Below, one piece after another: positions 1-8,828 of a stretch of DNA of 42,665 nt. This DNA comes from UBA6136 sp964386975 (GTDB lineage: Bacteria > Pseudomonadota > Gammaproteobacteria > Methylococcales > Methylococcaceae). Made by a program: the position numbers and the translations under genes. Position 1 is the first letter of the stretch; the number at the start of each line of letters is the position of its first letter. The notes under the pieces were generated by a model. It saw only the letters and a program-made list of their open reading frames with translations. It had not been told where the DNA came from and ran no database searches. The stretch covers positions 1-42,665 of the forward strand of contig CAYLUS010000017.1 in the NCBI GenBank assembly GCA_964386975.1, in the 5' to 3' direction.

Positions 1-246
1 GACAGGCAAGCGGACGGCCATCCAAAAAGACCCTGCAATCCGGCTCCGGAGCCGTCCGGGGCTGACCTTGCCGGGGGCTGTTTTGGTGCTGGCGTTCCCC
101 GCTAAAACGTAGGGGGCTGCGCGGCTTCTGGGTCCCGTGTTGGGGGTTCGTACCCAGTGGGGCAGTGCCCCCGGCCAGAACGCCCGCCGTGATTGCAGCC
201 CGGATCTGATAAACTTTCGACTTATTTTTGCTTGGGAAACTGGCCT
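1..246. other. Leader region upstream of hemC, no complete gene seen
   Basis: No convincing complete coding region is seen before hemC. On the minus strand an ATG at 21-19 opens a frame that runs off the window edge after seven codons. It could be the start of a divergent gene but has no clear ribosome binding site, so it is not called. The stretch contains a 14-base perfect palindrome (41-54) and an A/T-richer segment around 205-235 just ahead of hemC, where the hemC promoter probably lies. No pair of -35/-10 boxes is good enough to mark. Confidence 0.4.
41..54. repeat. 14-bp perfect palindrome upstream of hemC
   Basis: The sequence CGGCTCCGGAGCCG reads the same on both strands. There is no T-tract, so it does not look like an intrinsic terminator. 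It could be an operator between hemC and a gene to the left, but a GC-rich genome produces such palindromes by chance. Confidence 0.4.
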
Positions 247-1176
247 GTGCCCAGACACCTTCGGATTGCCACCCGCAAGAGCCCTCTCGCCCTCTGGCAG
301 GCCGAGCATGTGGCGGCTCGCCTTATCGCCACCCACCCGGGCGTGACCGTTGAGCTGGTCGAAATGGTGACCCAGGGAGACAAGATTCTCGATACGCCGC
401 TCGCCAAGGTGGGCGGCAAGGGTCTCTTTGTCAAAGAGCTTGAGCAGGGGCTTTTCGAGGGACGCGCCGATCTGGCCGTGCATTCAATGAAGGATGTGCC
501 GGCTGAACTCCCTCAAGGCCTGCATCTGGCGGTCATCCTCGAGCGCGAAGATCCCCGTGATGCGCTGGTCTCAAGACGCTACCCAAGTCTTCAGGCACTG
601 CCCGCCAAGGCGCGGGTCGGTACTTCGAGTCTCCGCCGACAGGCACAGCTTCGCCATCGTTTTCCCGAGTGCACCATCACGAACTTGCGCGGCAACGTCG
701 GCACACGGCTGGAGAAGCTTGACGCCGAGGGCCTGGACGCCATCATTCTGGCGACGGCCGGTCTGGTGCGACTGGGGCTGGCTGAGCGCATTACCGAGAA
801 ACTCTCGGTGACCGACAGCCTGCCGGCGGTCGGTCAGGGCGCCATCGGCATCGAGTGTCGGGCGGAGGACCCCGAGATCAATGCACTCCTTCAACCCCTC
901 CACGATGTGGATACGGCCGATTGCGTGAGGGCAGAGCGGGCCTTCAATCAGCGACTGGGCGGGGGCTGTCAGGTGCCGATCGCCGGCTTTGCCGTTCTTG
1001 AACAGGGTTCCCTGTGGCTTCGAGGCCTGGTCGCCGATCCGGACGGGTCGGCCCGGGTGCAAGACGAGGTCCGCGGCCCCCGTGCCCTCTCAGAAGCCCT
1101 CGGAGTTCAGCTGGCCGAGGGGCTCCTTCAAAAGGGCGCCGCCCGCATCCTCGACAAGGTATACGCTGCATCATGA
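247..1176 (+). CDS. hemC: Porphobilinogen deaminase (hydroxymethylbilane synthase) HemC
   Basis: Cytoplasmic enzyme that joins four porphobilinogen molecules into hydroxymethylbilane, the linear precursor of haem and sirohaem. The N-terminus carries the family stretch LRIATRKSPLALWQ, followed by GKGLFVKELE, the loop HSMKDVPAELP, the arginine motif GTSSLRRQAQ and LRGNVGTRL. The cofactor-binding cysteine lies in LGGGCQVPIAG near residue 240. The frame is open from an ATG at 193, but a GTG at 247 places the start four residues before the conserved first strand and gives 309 residues, the usual length; neither start has a strong ribosome binding site. The stop overlaps the next start as ATGA, so hemC and hemD are translationally coupled. 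The opposite-strand frames here are shadows. Confidence 0.97.
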   Translation: MPRHLRIATRKSPLALWQAEHVAARLIATHPGVTVELVEMVTQGDKILDTPLAKVGGKGLFVKELEQGLFEGRADLAVHSMKDVPAELPQGLHLAVILEREDPRDALVSRRYPSLQALPAKARVGTSSLRRQAQLRHRFPECTITNLRGNVGTRLEKLDAEGLDAIILATAGLVRLGLAERITEKLSVTDSLPAVGQGAIGIECRAEDPEINALLQPLHDVDTADCVRAERAFNQRLGGGCQVPIAGFAVLEQGSLWLRGLVADPDGSARVQDEVRGPRALSEALGVQLAEGLLQKGAARILDKVYAAS

Positions 1177-3878
1177 GCCCATCCCTTCTGAAGTCACTCA
1201 CCGGCCGCCGCATTCTGATCACCCGTCCGAAGGGCCAGGAAGAGGGCCTTTGCCGATTGATCGAGGAAGCCGGCGGCGAACCGTTCAAGGCCCCCTTGAT
1301 TCGCATCGAACCGGGTTCAGACCCGGATGCCGCACGCGCGCTGTTGCACGCCGATCCCGGTTGGGACTGGTTGATTTTTGTCAGTAGCAATGCGGTGCGT
1401 GTCGCGCTGGACGCGCTTCCCTGGCTGGGCCGCCTCAGCGGTGTGACCCGGATTGCGGCGATTGGTGAGGCAACCGCCGATGCGCTGGAAAAGGCGGGTC
1501 TTCAAGTGGATGTGGTGCCCTACTCAGGCTTTAACAGCGAAGCCCTCCTCGAGGATGCACGCCTTTTTGAGGTGGCCGGCAAAAGAGTCTTGATCCTTCG
1601 CGGTGAGGGTGGGCGTGAGGTCCTTGCCGAGGGGCTTCGGGCGCGCGGGGCGGAGGTCCATTATGCCGAGCTCTACCAGCGCGTGCCGGTCGAATTTGAT
1701 GAGTTTTTAAGCGTCCTTGAACGCTGGCCGCAAGGTGATTTTGATGCCGTCGTTGTCACCAGTGGCGAAGCGCTGGAGCGGCTGGATGAACTTCTGAGCC
1801 TTGGAGGCGCCTCGACTTTCCACAAACCGCCGCTGGTCGTGCCGGGCGAGCGGCTGAGCGAAAAAGCCCGCAGCCAGGGGTGGAGCGACATTCTGACGGC
1901 AGACAGCGCATCTGATGAATCGATCGCGCGGGTGCTCAGGCAGTGGGCTTACGCCAGCAGCCAGTCCCCGAATCCGGTGGAAAGTCGCCCGGAACCGCTC
2001 GTGACGCAAGCTCCGCCGGCAACCGAGGAGGGCATGCACCCCTCTATCGCTGCACCCGTGAGCCTGCCGGAGGCAGGCCTTGTGATTCCGCCGCTGGACG
2101 TGCCAGCGGCCGAGTTGCCTGAATCCAAGCGTGAACCTGAACCTCAGGAGAGTGCGGCTGAGCCTGCGCCGATTGATCTGCCGGCTCCTGTCGAAGCCGA
2201 AACGCCTGCCGCCATCGAGGATTTGCCATTGATTCCAGAAGAGATTTCAACGCCTATGAACGCCGATCCGGTGCCAGAATCCGATCAACCGGTTGCCGAG
2301 GAAACGCCCGTGGTCAGCGAGGTATCCGAAACGCCTGCCGCTTCCGGCAAGGCCGGCAAGAAGGCCCAGAAAGCCAAGGAGATTCCGCCCAAGAAAGGCC
2401 GGAGCCTGGCCTGGGTGGGTTACCTGATGTTGATCGCCGTCGCAGCCCTTGGTGTGGGCGGCTGGTTCCTGCTTCAGGAACTGAGGTCGCGGCAGGAGGG
2501 GCTCGGGGGGCAGATTACCGACAAGACCCTGCAGGTCCGGGAAGTCAGCCAGCAGTTGACGGCGGTCCAGACCGAAATTGCCACCCTGCATGCGCAGCTG
2601 GCGGCGGTGCAGAGCCAGCAGGCGACCGATGATGGCAAGATCGAGCGGATTTTGGGCGAGCAGAGCGAGCAGCAGGACCTCAAGATGGAGGCCGTCAAGA
2701 ATGACCTGATGACCTCCCTGCAGGTGATTCAGCGCCAGCTCAACAAGACCCGGGGTGATCTTCTGATCACCGATGCCGAATATCTTCTGAGTGTCGCCAA
2801 CCAGAAGCTGGCGCTGGTCGGTGATGTCAAATCGGTTCTGGCGGCCATGGAGGCAGCGGATCAGCGGCTTCGGGAAAGCGGTGATCCGGTGGTCTACAAG
2901 GTCCGCGAGACTCTCTCAGGGGAGATGGCTGCACTCGAGAAAGTCGTGGGTTTGGACGTGGTCGGCATTTCCGCCGATCTCATGGCCCTCGAGAAGAAGG
3001 TGGCTTCCCTGCCGACCATCCTGCCGCATGCCGGAACCCTCAAGCAGCATGAGAGCGAGAAGGCCCGGGAGAAGGAGGCACCGGAGGCGCAAAAACCTGA
3101 AAATGGCGATGCCCTCGATTCTGCACTCAAGGGCTTCAAGGATCTGGTGACGGTCAGAAGGACCAATCGCTCGGTGGAGGCGGTGCTTGCACCCGAGGAG
3201 GTCGAGATCCTCAAGCAGTTGTTGTTGCTCAAGCTCGAGACCACCCGGGCGGCGCTGCTTCGAAATGACGAACCGCTCTACCGGGACAGCCTCGAATTTG
3301 CAGAGACGTGGGTTCGGCAGAATTTCGAGCCTTCCGCCAAGGAAACCCAGGAGGTGCTGGCGGACCTTGAGCACCTGAAGTCGCACACGCTTAAAGTTGC
3401 CTTCCCGGATATCAGCCGCTCATTGGTGATGTTGCAGAATATCGAGCGTCTGCGCCTTGAAGCGGAAGATGCGATGCTGCATGGCAAGGCGCCTGACAAG
3501 AAGGCAGGCGCCCCGATGCCTTCGGACGTTCAGCCCGAAGCGCCGCTGACCCCGGCGGATGCAAGGAAAGCCGGCGCCAAGGACAAGAAGGACAAATCCA
3601 AGGGGGCCGAGCCTGGCGCTCCGGGTGCTGCCTCATCACCTGACAAGCCGCAGGAGTCTGTGAAGCCACAGGCGCCGGTGGCCGAAAAAGCCCTGCTTGC
3701 CCCCATCGATCCGGCCTTGGCACCGGAAAAACCGGGTGCGCCGGTGCCGGCGGCGCCGCCGGTGTCCGCCCCGGCCGAGAGTCCGGCAGCCGCCGCGCCA
3801 GCGGCGCCTGCACCGACCCCAGGACCTGCGCCGGGGCCTGAAATGAAGGCGGTCCCGAATGAGGGAGAACGCCTGTGA
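1173..3878 (+). CDS. hemD: Fused uroporphyrinogen-III synthase HemD / membrane protein HemX
   Basis: One uninterrupted 901-residue frame holds two proteins that are separate in E. coli. Residues 1-250 are HemD, which cyclises hydroxymethylbilane to uroporphyrinogen III; it starts GRRILITRPKGQ and contains IFVSSNAVR, RVLILRGEGGR and VVVTSGEAL. A Pro/Ala/Glu-rich linker runs to about residue 400. The rest is HemX: one membrane helix (about 413-435), a long coiled coil (about 440-530) and the conserved HemX helical body up to about 770. The tail to 901 is low-complexity Pro/Ala/Lys. HemX is inner-membrane, and its role next to haem synthesis is not well defined. The start is the ATG overlapping the hemC stop; the open frame upstream lies inside hemC and is not used. 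The stop overlaps hemY as GTGA. Fusions of this kind are, to my knowledge, already annotated in some gammaproteobacteria. Confidence 0.95.
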   Translation: MSPSLLKSLTGRRILITRPKGQEEGLCRLIEEAGGEPFKAPLIRIEPGSDPDAARALLHADPGWDWLIFVSSNAVRVALDALPWLGRLSGVTRIAAIGEATADALEKAGLQVDVVPYSGFNSEALLEDARLFEVAGKRVLILRGEGGREVLAEGLRARGAEVHYAELYQRVPVEFDEFLSVLERWPQGDFDAVVVTSGEALERLDELLSLGGASTFHKPPLVVPGERLSEKARSQGWSDILTADSASDESIARVLRQWAYASSQSPNPVESRPEPLVTQAPPATEEGMHPSIAAPVSLPEAGLVIPPLDVPAAELPESKREPEPQESAAEPAPIDLPAPVEAETPAAIEDLPLIPEEISTPMNADPVPESDQPVAEETPVVSEVSETPAASGKAGKKAQKAKEIPPKKGRSLAWVGYLMLIAVAALGVGGWFLLQELRSRQEGLGGQITDKTLQVREVSQQLTAVQTEIATLHAQLAAVQSQQATDDGKIERILGEQSEQQDLKMEAVKNDLMTSLQVIQRQLNKTRGDLLITDAEYLLSVANQKLALVGDVKSVLAAMEAADQRLRESGDPVVYKVRETLSGEMAALEKVVGLDVVGISADLMALEKKVASLPTILPHAGTLKQHESEKAREKEAPEAQKPENGDALDSALKGFKDLVTVRRTNRSVEAVLAPEEVEILKQLLLLKLETTRAALLRNDEPLYRDSLEFAETWVRQNFEPSAKETQEVLADLEHLKSHTLKVAFPDISRSLVMLQNIERLRLEAEDAMLHGKAPDKKAGAPMPSDVQPEAPLTPADARKAGAKDKKDKSKGAEPGAPGAASSPDKPQESVKPQAPVAEKALLAPIDPALAPEKPGAPVPAAPPVSAPAESPAAAAPAAPAPTPGPAPGPEMKAVPNEGERL

Positions 3879-5326
3879 AGCGCCGGATTGTCTTCACCCT
3901 GGCCGGTCTTCTGGTCCTCTTTGCCATTCTTGCCTTCATCAATGGACGACTGACGGCTTCTGGAAATGCCGGGTATGTGATCATCGGTCTTGGCGACTTA
4001 GCGCTGGAGACCTCGCTGTATTTCGTGGTGGTCGCCACTCTGGCCCTGTTTGTTGCCCTTTATCTTGGAATTGTCTTCATGCAGGGCGCCGCGCGCCTTC
4101 CAGAGGCCATCAAGCGCAGAAACCTCGAGGCCCGTGTCCGGAAATCCATGGAGGCGCTCTTGGGGGGGTTCATCGAAACCATCGAGGGCCGCTGGGAAAA
4201 GGCCGAGCGGAATCTGATCCGCCATGCCGGCGACAGCCACCTGCCACTCCTCAACTACCTGACGGCCGCGCGGGCGGCCCATGGCCGTGGCGCTTCCGAG
4301 CAGCGCGAGGAGTATCTGGCGCTGGCCCTTAAAACGGCGCCTCAGGCGGAGTTGGCCATTGCCCTGACGCGCGGCAAGCTGTTGATGGGAACGCATGACT
4401 TTGAAGAAGCCATCGAGCGATTGTCCGAGGCCAACAAAGCCTTTGCGAACCATCCGGTTCTCCTGCGCATGTTGGCCGAGGCCTACACCCAATCCAAGGA
4501 CTACGATGCCCTGAGTTACCTGATCCCGGCGCTTCGCGAGGCCAAGCTGTTGCCCGAAGCGGACCTTCGGAAGCTCGAGGTCATGGCCTTTCGCGCCTTG
4601 CTGGAGAAGCGGGCGCTGGCCAAGGATCCGGTGCTGATCCGGGAAATCTGGCGCAAAGTGCCCGCGCATGTGCGCCTGGATCCGACTCTGGTTGAACCCT
4701 ATGCCCGCGGCATGATTGAGGCGGGGGTTGGCGATGAGGTCGAAGAAGATCTCCGTCTTGCCCTCGGGCGCGACTGGATTCCGGGGCTTTTGAAGCTCTA
4801 TGGCCGGATTGCCCTCAAGGATGCCGCTCGCCAGCTGGCGCAGGCCGAAGACTGGCTGGGCCCTCACCGGGAGGATCCGGATCTTCTGGCGACGCTCGCG
4901 CTTCTGGCGCACCGCGCCGAAAAAATCGACAAGGTCGAGGACTATGCGATGCGCAGCATCGACATCGACCCAAGGCCTCTGGCCCTCAAATTGCTCGGCG
5001 ATGTGCTCCATGCGCGGCATGACCATGTCGGCGCCGGGCTTTTGTACCGTCAGGGCCTCCGCTTAGCGTACGGCGAAGGCTTTGAGCGGGCGGCCTTCGA
5101 AAAGGCGCTGAAGCTCCTGGCCACCGCCGATACGGGCGGTCAGGGGCCCGTGTCCGTGACCTTGCCAAGCATCACGCCCCCTTCGCCTCCGTCACCCCCC
5201 CCACCCATGCCGGTGGTTGCGGCCGTGGTGCCTGAGGTGCCGGAGATACCGGCGCCAAAGGTGCCCGAGATCATCATCCCTCCCTTGACGCCACCGCCCC
5301 CTCCACCGCCGCCGTCTGCCGACTGA
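3875..5326 (+). CDS. hemY: HemY-family inner-membrane TPR protein
   Basis: Member of the proteobacterial HemY family encoded after hemD and hemX; not the protoporphyrinogen oxidase that carries the same name in Gram-positives. Two N-terminal membrane helices (about 6-22 and 42-70) are followed by the family stretch around RNLEARVRKSMEALLGG and a TPR-like helical domain to about residue 425. It is 483 residues long, longer than the roughly 400 of E. coli, because of a C-terminal tail almost entirely of Pro, Val, Glu and Ile that ends in a run of eight prolines. The GTG start overlaps the hemD/X stop and has a GAGGGAG ribosome binding site 7 bases upstream. Its function is inferred to be scaffolding or coordination of haem synthesis at the membrane. 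Confidence 0.92.
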   Translation: MKRRIVFTLAGLLVLFAILAFINGRLTASGNAGYVIIGLGDLALETSLYFVVVATLALFVALYLGIVFMQGAARLPEAIKRRNLEARVRKSMEALLGGFIETIEGRWEKAERNLIRHAGDSHLPLLNYLTAARAAHGRGASEQREEYLALALKTAPQAELAIALTRGKLLMGTHDFEEAIERLSEANKAFANHPVLLRMLAEAYTQSKDYDALSYLIPALREAKLLPEADLRKLEVMAFRALLEKRALAKDPVLIREIWRKVPAHVRLDPTLVEPYARGMIEAGVGDEVEEDLRLALGRDWIPGLLKLYGRIALKDAARQLAQAEDWLGPHREDPDLLATLALLAHRAEKIDKVEDYAMRSIDIDPRPLALKLLGDVLHARHDHVGAGLLYRQGLRLAYGEGFERAAFEKALKLLATADTGGQGPVSVTLPSITPPSPPSPPPPMPVVAAVVPEVPEIPAPKVPEIIIPPLTPPPPPPPPSAD

Positions 5327-5327
5327 C

Positions 5328-6533
5328 GTGGTCGAGCCGGTCGTCCGTCTGAAAGGTGTCGCCAAGAAGTTTCGCCGGGCACCTTCCGCCAAACTTCGAG
5401 GTGGCCTGCTGGATGGCCTCCGGCGCCTGTTGGGTCGACCGGCGCTTGAAACCTTGCGGGAGGGCGAGTTCTGGGCCCTTCAGGACATTGACCTTGACGC
5501 CTTGCCGGGCGAATGCATCGGCATCATCGGTCCCAACGGGGCCGGCAAGAGCACGCTGCTCCGGCTGATTGCGGGGGATCTTTTGCCGGATCGGGGGCGT
5601 GTGCACCGGCGCGGTCGGGTGACCTCCCTGACCCGTCTGGGGCAGGGTCTTCGACCCCTGATGACCGGGCGCGAAAATATCCTCATGCGGGGCCAGGAAA
5701 TGGGGCTCAGCCAGCCGGCGGTGGCTGCCCTGATGGCGCCGATCCAGGCGTTTTCGGGGCTTTCGGATGCGATCCTCGAACGTCCCGTCCGGACGTATTC
5801 CGATGGCATGTACGCCCGTCTGGAATTCGCGATCGCGACATCGGTGCCCCTCGATGTCCTCCTGGTGGATGAAGTCCTGGCTGTTGGCGACATGGCCTTC
5901 CAGATCAAGTGCCTTGAGCGCCTGCATGCGTTGAAGGCCGAAGGAACCACCCTCTTTTTTGTCTCCCATCAGGAAATGAATGTCCGCCATGTGGCCGACC
6001 GCTGTCTTCTTTTGCAGGAGGGCCGGGTGCTGGGCCTGGGTGATCCCGAGCCCTTGTTCCGGGGGTATTACGCGGCCTCCGGTTTTCTGGACCGACGCCT
6101 CGAACCCTTGTCCCTGACCCCCCCTGAGCCGCCGCCCACGGCGTTGGACCTTGATCTGGTATGGCGGGATGACCCATCGGCGGAGCGGCTGATCGTGCGT
6201 GGAGAGCCGCTGGTGCTGGCATTAAGGATCCGTCCCTGGGTGGCATCGCCGGGACTGACCTTCGTGCTGCAGTTCTGGTCGGGGACAGGACTCCTGATCG
6301 CGTCTTTTTCGGCCCCTATGCCGCTCGCGGCGCAGCCACCCTCAGAAACGCTCCGTATCCACCTTGAGGCGCTTGGACTACCGGCGGGCACCTACCGGGT
6401 CGCCGGTGGTCTTTACCAGGACGGAGAATGGCTGACCTACCGCCCTGACTGGCTCAAACTGCATGTGCGCGATGACGCAGTAGGGATCCCTTGCGGTCTT
6501 TTTAAGCTCACGGGGCGACTGGAACCGCTCTGA
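5328..6533 (+). CDS. ABC transporter ATPase, Wzt/TagH type, with C-terminal sugar-binding-like domain
   Basis: Likely ATPase of a polysaccharide or teichoic-acid-type exporter. Walker A is GPNGAGKS (about residues 68-75), followed by the GQGLRPLMTGRENI region, a signature segment YSDGMYARL and Walker B VLLVDEVLAVGD, with the switch histidine in FFVSHQ. YSDGM and the VGD after Walker B are typical of the Wzt/TagH/KpsT group. Residues from about 270 to 401 resemble the extra beta-sandwich that in Wzt binds the O-antigen end, but similarity there is weak. No Wzm-like permease and no sugar-polymer gene is seen nearby, so the partner must be elsewhere. A GTG start lies two bases after the hemY stop with no clear ribosome binding site, so expression may depend on reading-through from hemY. 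Confidence 0.85.
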   Translation: MVEPVVRLKGVAKKFRRAPSAKLRGGLLDGLRRLLGRPALETLREGEFWALQDIDLDALPGECIGIIGPNGAGKSTLLRLIAGDLLPDRGRVHRRGRVTSLTRLGQGLRPLMTGRENILMRGQEMGLSQPAVAALMAPIQAFSGLSDAILERPVRTYSDGMYARLEFAIATSVPLDVLLVDEVLAVGDMAFQIKCLERLHALKAEGTTLFFVSHQEMNVRHVADRCLLLQEGRVLGLGDPEPLFRGYYAASGFLDRRLEPLSLTPPEPPPTALDLDLVWRDDPSAERLIVRGEPLVLALRIRPWVASPGLTFVLQFWSGTGLLIASFSAPMPLAAQPPSETLRIHLEALGLPAGTYRVAGGLYQDGEWLTYRPDWLKLHVRDDAVGIPCGLFKLTGRLEPL

Positions 6534-6540
6534 TCCTGAT

Positions 6541-7320
6541 TCACTCCATCTCAAGGCCGACCGGCAGTTCGACCTCCACCGCCATCGCTAGGTGATCGGA
6601 AATCCGAAGCGGAAGGGTCTCCTGATGCACGATCCGAAGGCTCGGACTGACCAGGACATGATCAATCATGCGTTGGGGCTTCCAGCTGGGCCAGGAGGGA
6701 ATGACCTTGCCGGGTGCCTTGAGTCCGGCCTCCCTGACGAGGAACTGCATCTCGGGCGCATCCGGCCCGCAATTGAAATCGCCCATGACGATGGCATGGG
6801 GGACATCGTGCAGCAGTGACCCCAGGAAGGCCATCTGCTGCATACGCGCCCGCTGGCTGAGCGCCAGATGGGTGACGATGAGGTGGAGCGCCGTCTCCGG
6901 CCGGGCGCCAAACTGGGCCAGGATCGCCCCCCGCCCAGGAAGGCCTGGCAAGGGGTAGTCGGTTACGGCATGCGGTTGCAGCCGGCTGATCAGGCCATTG
7001 CTGTGGAGCGCGAAGGGCGCCAGGTGCCGATTTACCTGATTGTGCCAATAGGGAAATCCGGCTTCATCGGCGAGGTATTGGGTCTGAACCAGGCGGTGAC
7101 TTCGAAGGCTGCCGCCATCGACTTCCTGCAGTCCGACGATGTCGAAAGGCCCAAGGAACCTGGCAATGCGGCGAAGGTTGGGGAGACGCTTGCGGCTTGG
7201 AAAGACCTGCCGCACGCTCCCGGTCATAAGGGCGGGGTAGCTTTCGGTCCGAAGACCGGTCTGAACATTGAAACTCAGGAGTTTCAGTCGCCTGAGCGGG
7301 GCGGGCGGGGCGACGGTCAC
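6541..7320 (-). CDS. Endonuclease/exonuclease/phosphatase family protein
   Basis: Member of the Mg2+-dependent endonuclease/exonuclease/phosphatase fold; the substrate cannot be told from the sequence. The conserved residues are in order: LLSFNVQTG near residue 15, the catalytic glutamate in VGLQEVD, the histidine in VTHLALS, the metal ligands in MGDFNCGPDAPE, and the C-terminal DHVLVS and SDHLAM. No signal peptide is seen, so it is probably cytoplasmic. The GTG start has GGGG 7-10 bases upstream and follows the dsbA stop by 31 bases, so it looks like the last gene of a cytochrome c4-dsbA operon. The same neighbourhood is known to me from Pseudomonas. It ends convergently, seven bases from the ABC ATPase gene. 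Confidence 0.88.
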   Translation of the reverse strand: MTVAPPAPLRRLKLLSFNVQTGLRTESYPALMTGSVRQVFPSRKRLPNLRRIARFLGPFDIVGLQEVDGGSLRSHRLVQTQYLADEAGFPYWHNQVNRHLAPFALHSNGLISRLQPHAVTDYPLPGLPGRGAILAQFGARPETALHLIVTHLALSQRARMQQMAFLGSLLHDVPHAIVMGDFNCGPDAPEMQFLVREAGLKAPGKVIPSWPSWKPQRMIDHVLVSPSLRIVHQETLPLRISDHLAMAVEVELPVGLEME

Positions 7321-7351
7321 GGCGCCCCGATGCGGCTGAGCGGTCGCCGCC

Positions 7352-7990
7352 TCACTTTTTGGCGCGGCCGGATTCCTTCTTGATCAGCGCGTTGGTGATC
7401 TCGATCATGCGCTCAAAAGACTTGGCCTTGCCGGGGCTGATCAGGTACTTGCCATTGACCACCAGGCTTGGGGTGCCGGTCACCCCGTATTTGGCGGCAA
7501 GGCCCTGGGCGCTCCGCATCTTGGAGTCGACCGCAAAGGATTTGTAGGCCTGATGGAAGGCGTCCTCAGCAACCCCGTGGGCTTTGAAAAACGCCGCCAG
7601 TTCCTCTTCGCTCACCAGTTTTTCCTTCTTCTTCTGGATGGCATCGAAGAAATCGGCATGCATCTGGTCCTCGACGCCCAGAGCCTCAGCCGTGAAGAAG
7701 GCCTTGGCATGCGCCGCCCAGACTTCATTGAAGACTGCCGGCTGGCGAATGAACTGAACCTGGGCCGGTTTGCTCTTGATCCAGGCGTTGAGGTCTGGTT
7801 CAAAATCAAGGCAGTGCGGACAGCCGTACCAGAAAAACTCCAATACCTCGATTTTGGTGGGATCGGCGGTGGCTTGGGGTGGATTGACCAGATCGTAGTC
7901 CGTGCCTTCCTTGAATTCGGCAGCCGCCAGGGTGAATGTGGCAATGGAAAGGGCGAAAGCGGTCAGAAGACCGGTCAGGATGTGTCTCAT
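7352..7990 (-). CDS. dsbA: Thiol:disulfide interchange protein DsbA
   Basis: Periplasmic oxidase that introduces disulfide bonds into exported proteins and is re-oxidised by DsbB. An N-terminal signal peptide (hydrophobic to about residue 21, likely cut after the AAA near 24) leads to a thioredoxin fold. The active site is C57-P-H-C60 in WYGCPHC, the classical DsbA pair, and the cis-proline loop is TGTPSLVVNGKY. An inserted helical domain lies between them. At 212 residues it has the usual length. The ATG has a GAGGA ribosome binding site. It lies about 65 bases after the cytochrome c4 gene, which itself needs oxidised or reduced cysteines handled in the periplasm. Confidence 0.96.
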   Translation of the reverse strand: MRHILTGLLTAFALSIATFTLAAAEFKEGTDYDLVNPPQATADPTKIEVLEFFWYGCPHCLDFEPDLNAWIKSKPAQVQFIRQPAVFNEVWAAHAKAFFTAEALGVEDQMHADFFDAIQKKKEKLVSEEELAAFFKAHGVAEDAFHQAYKSFAVDSKMRSAQGLAAKYGVTGTPSLVVNGKYLISPGKAKSFERMIEITNALIKKESGRAKK

Positions 7991-8057
7991 GGAAGATCCT
8001 CGGGATAGATGGCAATGGGATGGGGAGGGGAAGCGGCCCCTCCCGCCGACAGGAGCG

Positions 8058-8672
8058 CTAGTTCAGCGATTCGATGTATTCAGAAACCGCGGTGATGTCC
8101 TCGTCCGACAACTTTTGCGCAACAGAGCGCATCATGGCGTTCATGTCGTTGGCTCTTTGGCCGGCTTTGAATTCATGCAGGGTCGACTCAAGGTACGCCG
8201 CATACTGTCCACCGAGCCTTGGGAACAGGGCGGGGGCGTTGCCGCTGCCTTTGGGGCCATGACAGCCGCTGCAGGCCGGAAGGCCCGCCTTGGCGTTGCC
8301 CGCCTTGTAAAGCTTCTCGCCCGCCGTATTGCCCGGCAGGACTTCATGATTCAGGGTTTTGCCGGCGTAGAACGCCGAAATGTCGTCGATGTCTTCATCG
8401 CTCAAGCCTTCGGCCATGGCGTTCATGGTCGCCTGCACCCGCTTGCCGCTCTTGAATTCATGCAGCTGTTTTTTGAGGTAAGTGGCATGTTGCGCCGCGA
8501 GCTTGGGGAACATGGGCGCCGTGGCATTCCCGTCTTCGCCATGACAGCCACCGCACATGGCCGCCTTCTCCTGGCCCGCTTCGGGATTGCTCTCGGCCAG
8601 GATGGCCTGGCTCAGGCCGAGAATCAGGAGGCCTGAAAGGCCGTTCACAAACATCTTGCCGTGTCTTTTCAT
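8058..8672 (-). CDS. Dihaem cytochrome c4
   Basis: Periplasmic electron carrier with two cytochrome c domains, normally a soluble or loosely membrane-attached donor to terminal oxidases. The start at 8672 gives a signal peptide with hydrophobic core LSGLLILGLSQAILA. The two haem sites are CGGCH and CSGCH, each followed by the repeat-type segments AAQHATYLKKQL and GGQYAAYLESTL and by the C-terminal SDEDI helices with methionine ligand candidates in MNAMAEG and MNAMMRS. The two halves are clearly duplicated. At 204 residues the length fits the family. The frame remains open upstream to 8849, but that part overlaps engB's promoter area and has no signal peptide logic. An alternative ATG is at 8654. 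Confidence 0.95.
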   Translation of the reverse strand: MKRHGKMFVNGLSGLLILGLSQAILAESNPEAGQEKAAMCGGCHGEDGNATAPMFPKLAAQHATYLKKQLHEFKSGKRVQATMNAMAEGLSDEDIDDISAFYAGKTLNHEVLPGNTAGEKLYKAGNAKAGLPACSGCHGPKGSGNAPALFPRLGGQYAAYLESTLHEFKAGQRANDMNAMMRSVAQKLSDEDITAVSEYIESLN

Positions 8673-8828
8673 CGAATATCCATGCTGTTTTGAGGGCCAG
8701 CGCCTTTGGTCGCCGGCGGGGCGAGAAGGCGTTCGGCGCGCCCCGACGATCGGGTGGGGCAGAATCCAGTCCCACCAATAAAATACGGGTACACTAGAAA
8801 AGTCAATAACCTCACTCCGGCCACCGTT

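Noticed and set aside
138..160. tRNA-like T-arm (GGTTCGTACC) upstream of hemC
   Set aside because: The loop lacks the conserved A after TTCG, and no acceptor, D or anticodon arm can be formed around it.
1014..1172. N-terminal extension of the hemD/X frame inside hemC
   Set aside because: Arg/Pro/Gly-rich sequence with no similarity to HemD; the ATGA overlap start fits the family.
3998..5026. Open 342-codon frame on the minus strand inside hemY
   Set aside because: It mirrors the codon bias of the true gene, shows no family motif, and the plus-strand frame has a clear HemY pattern.
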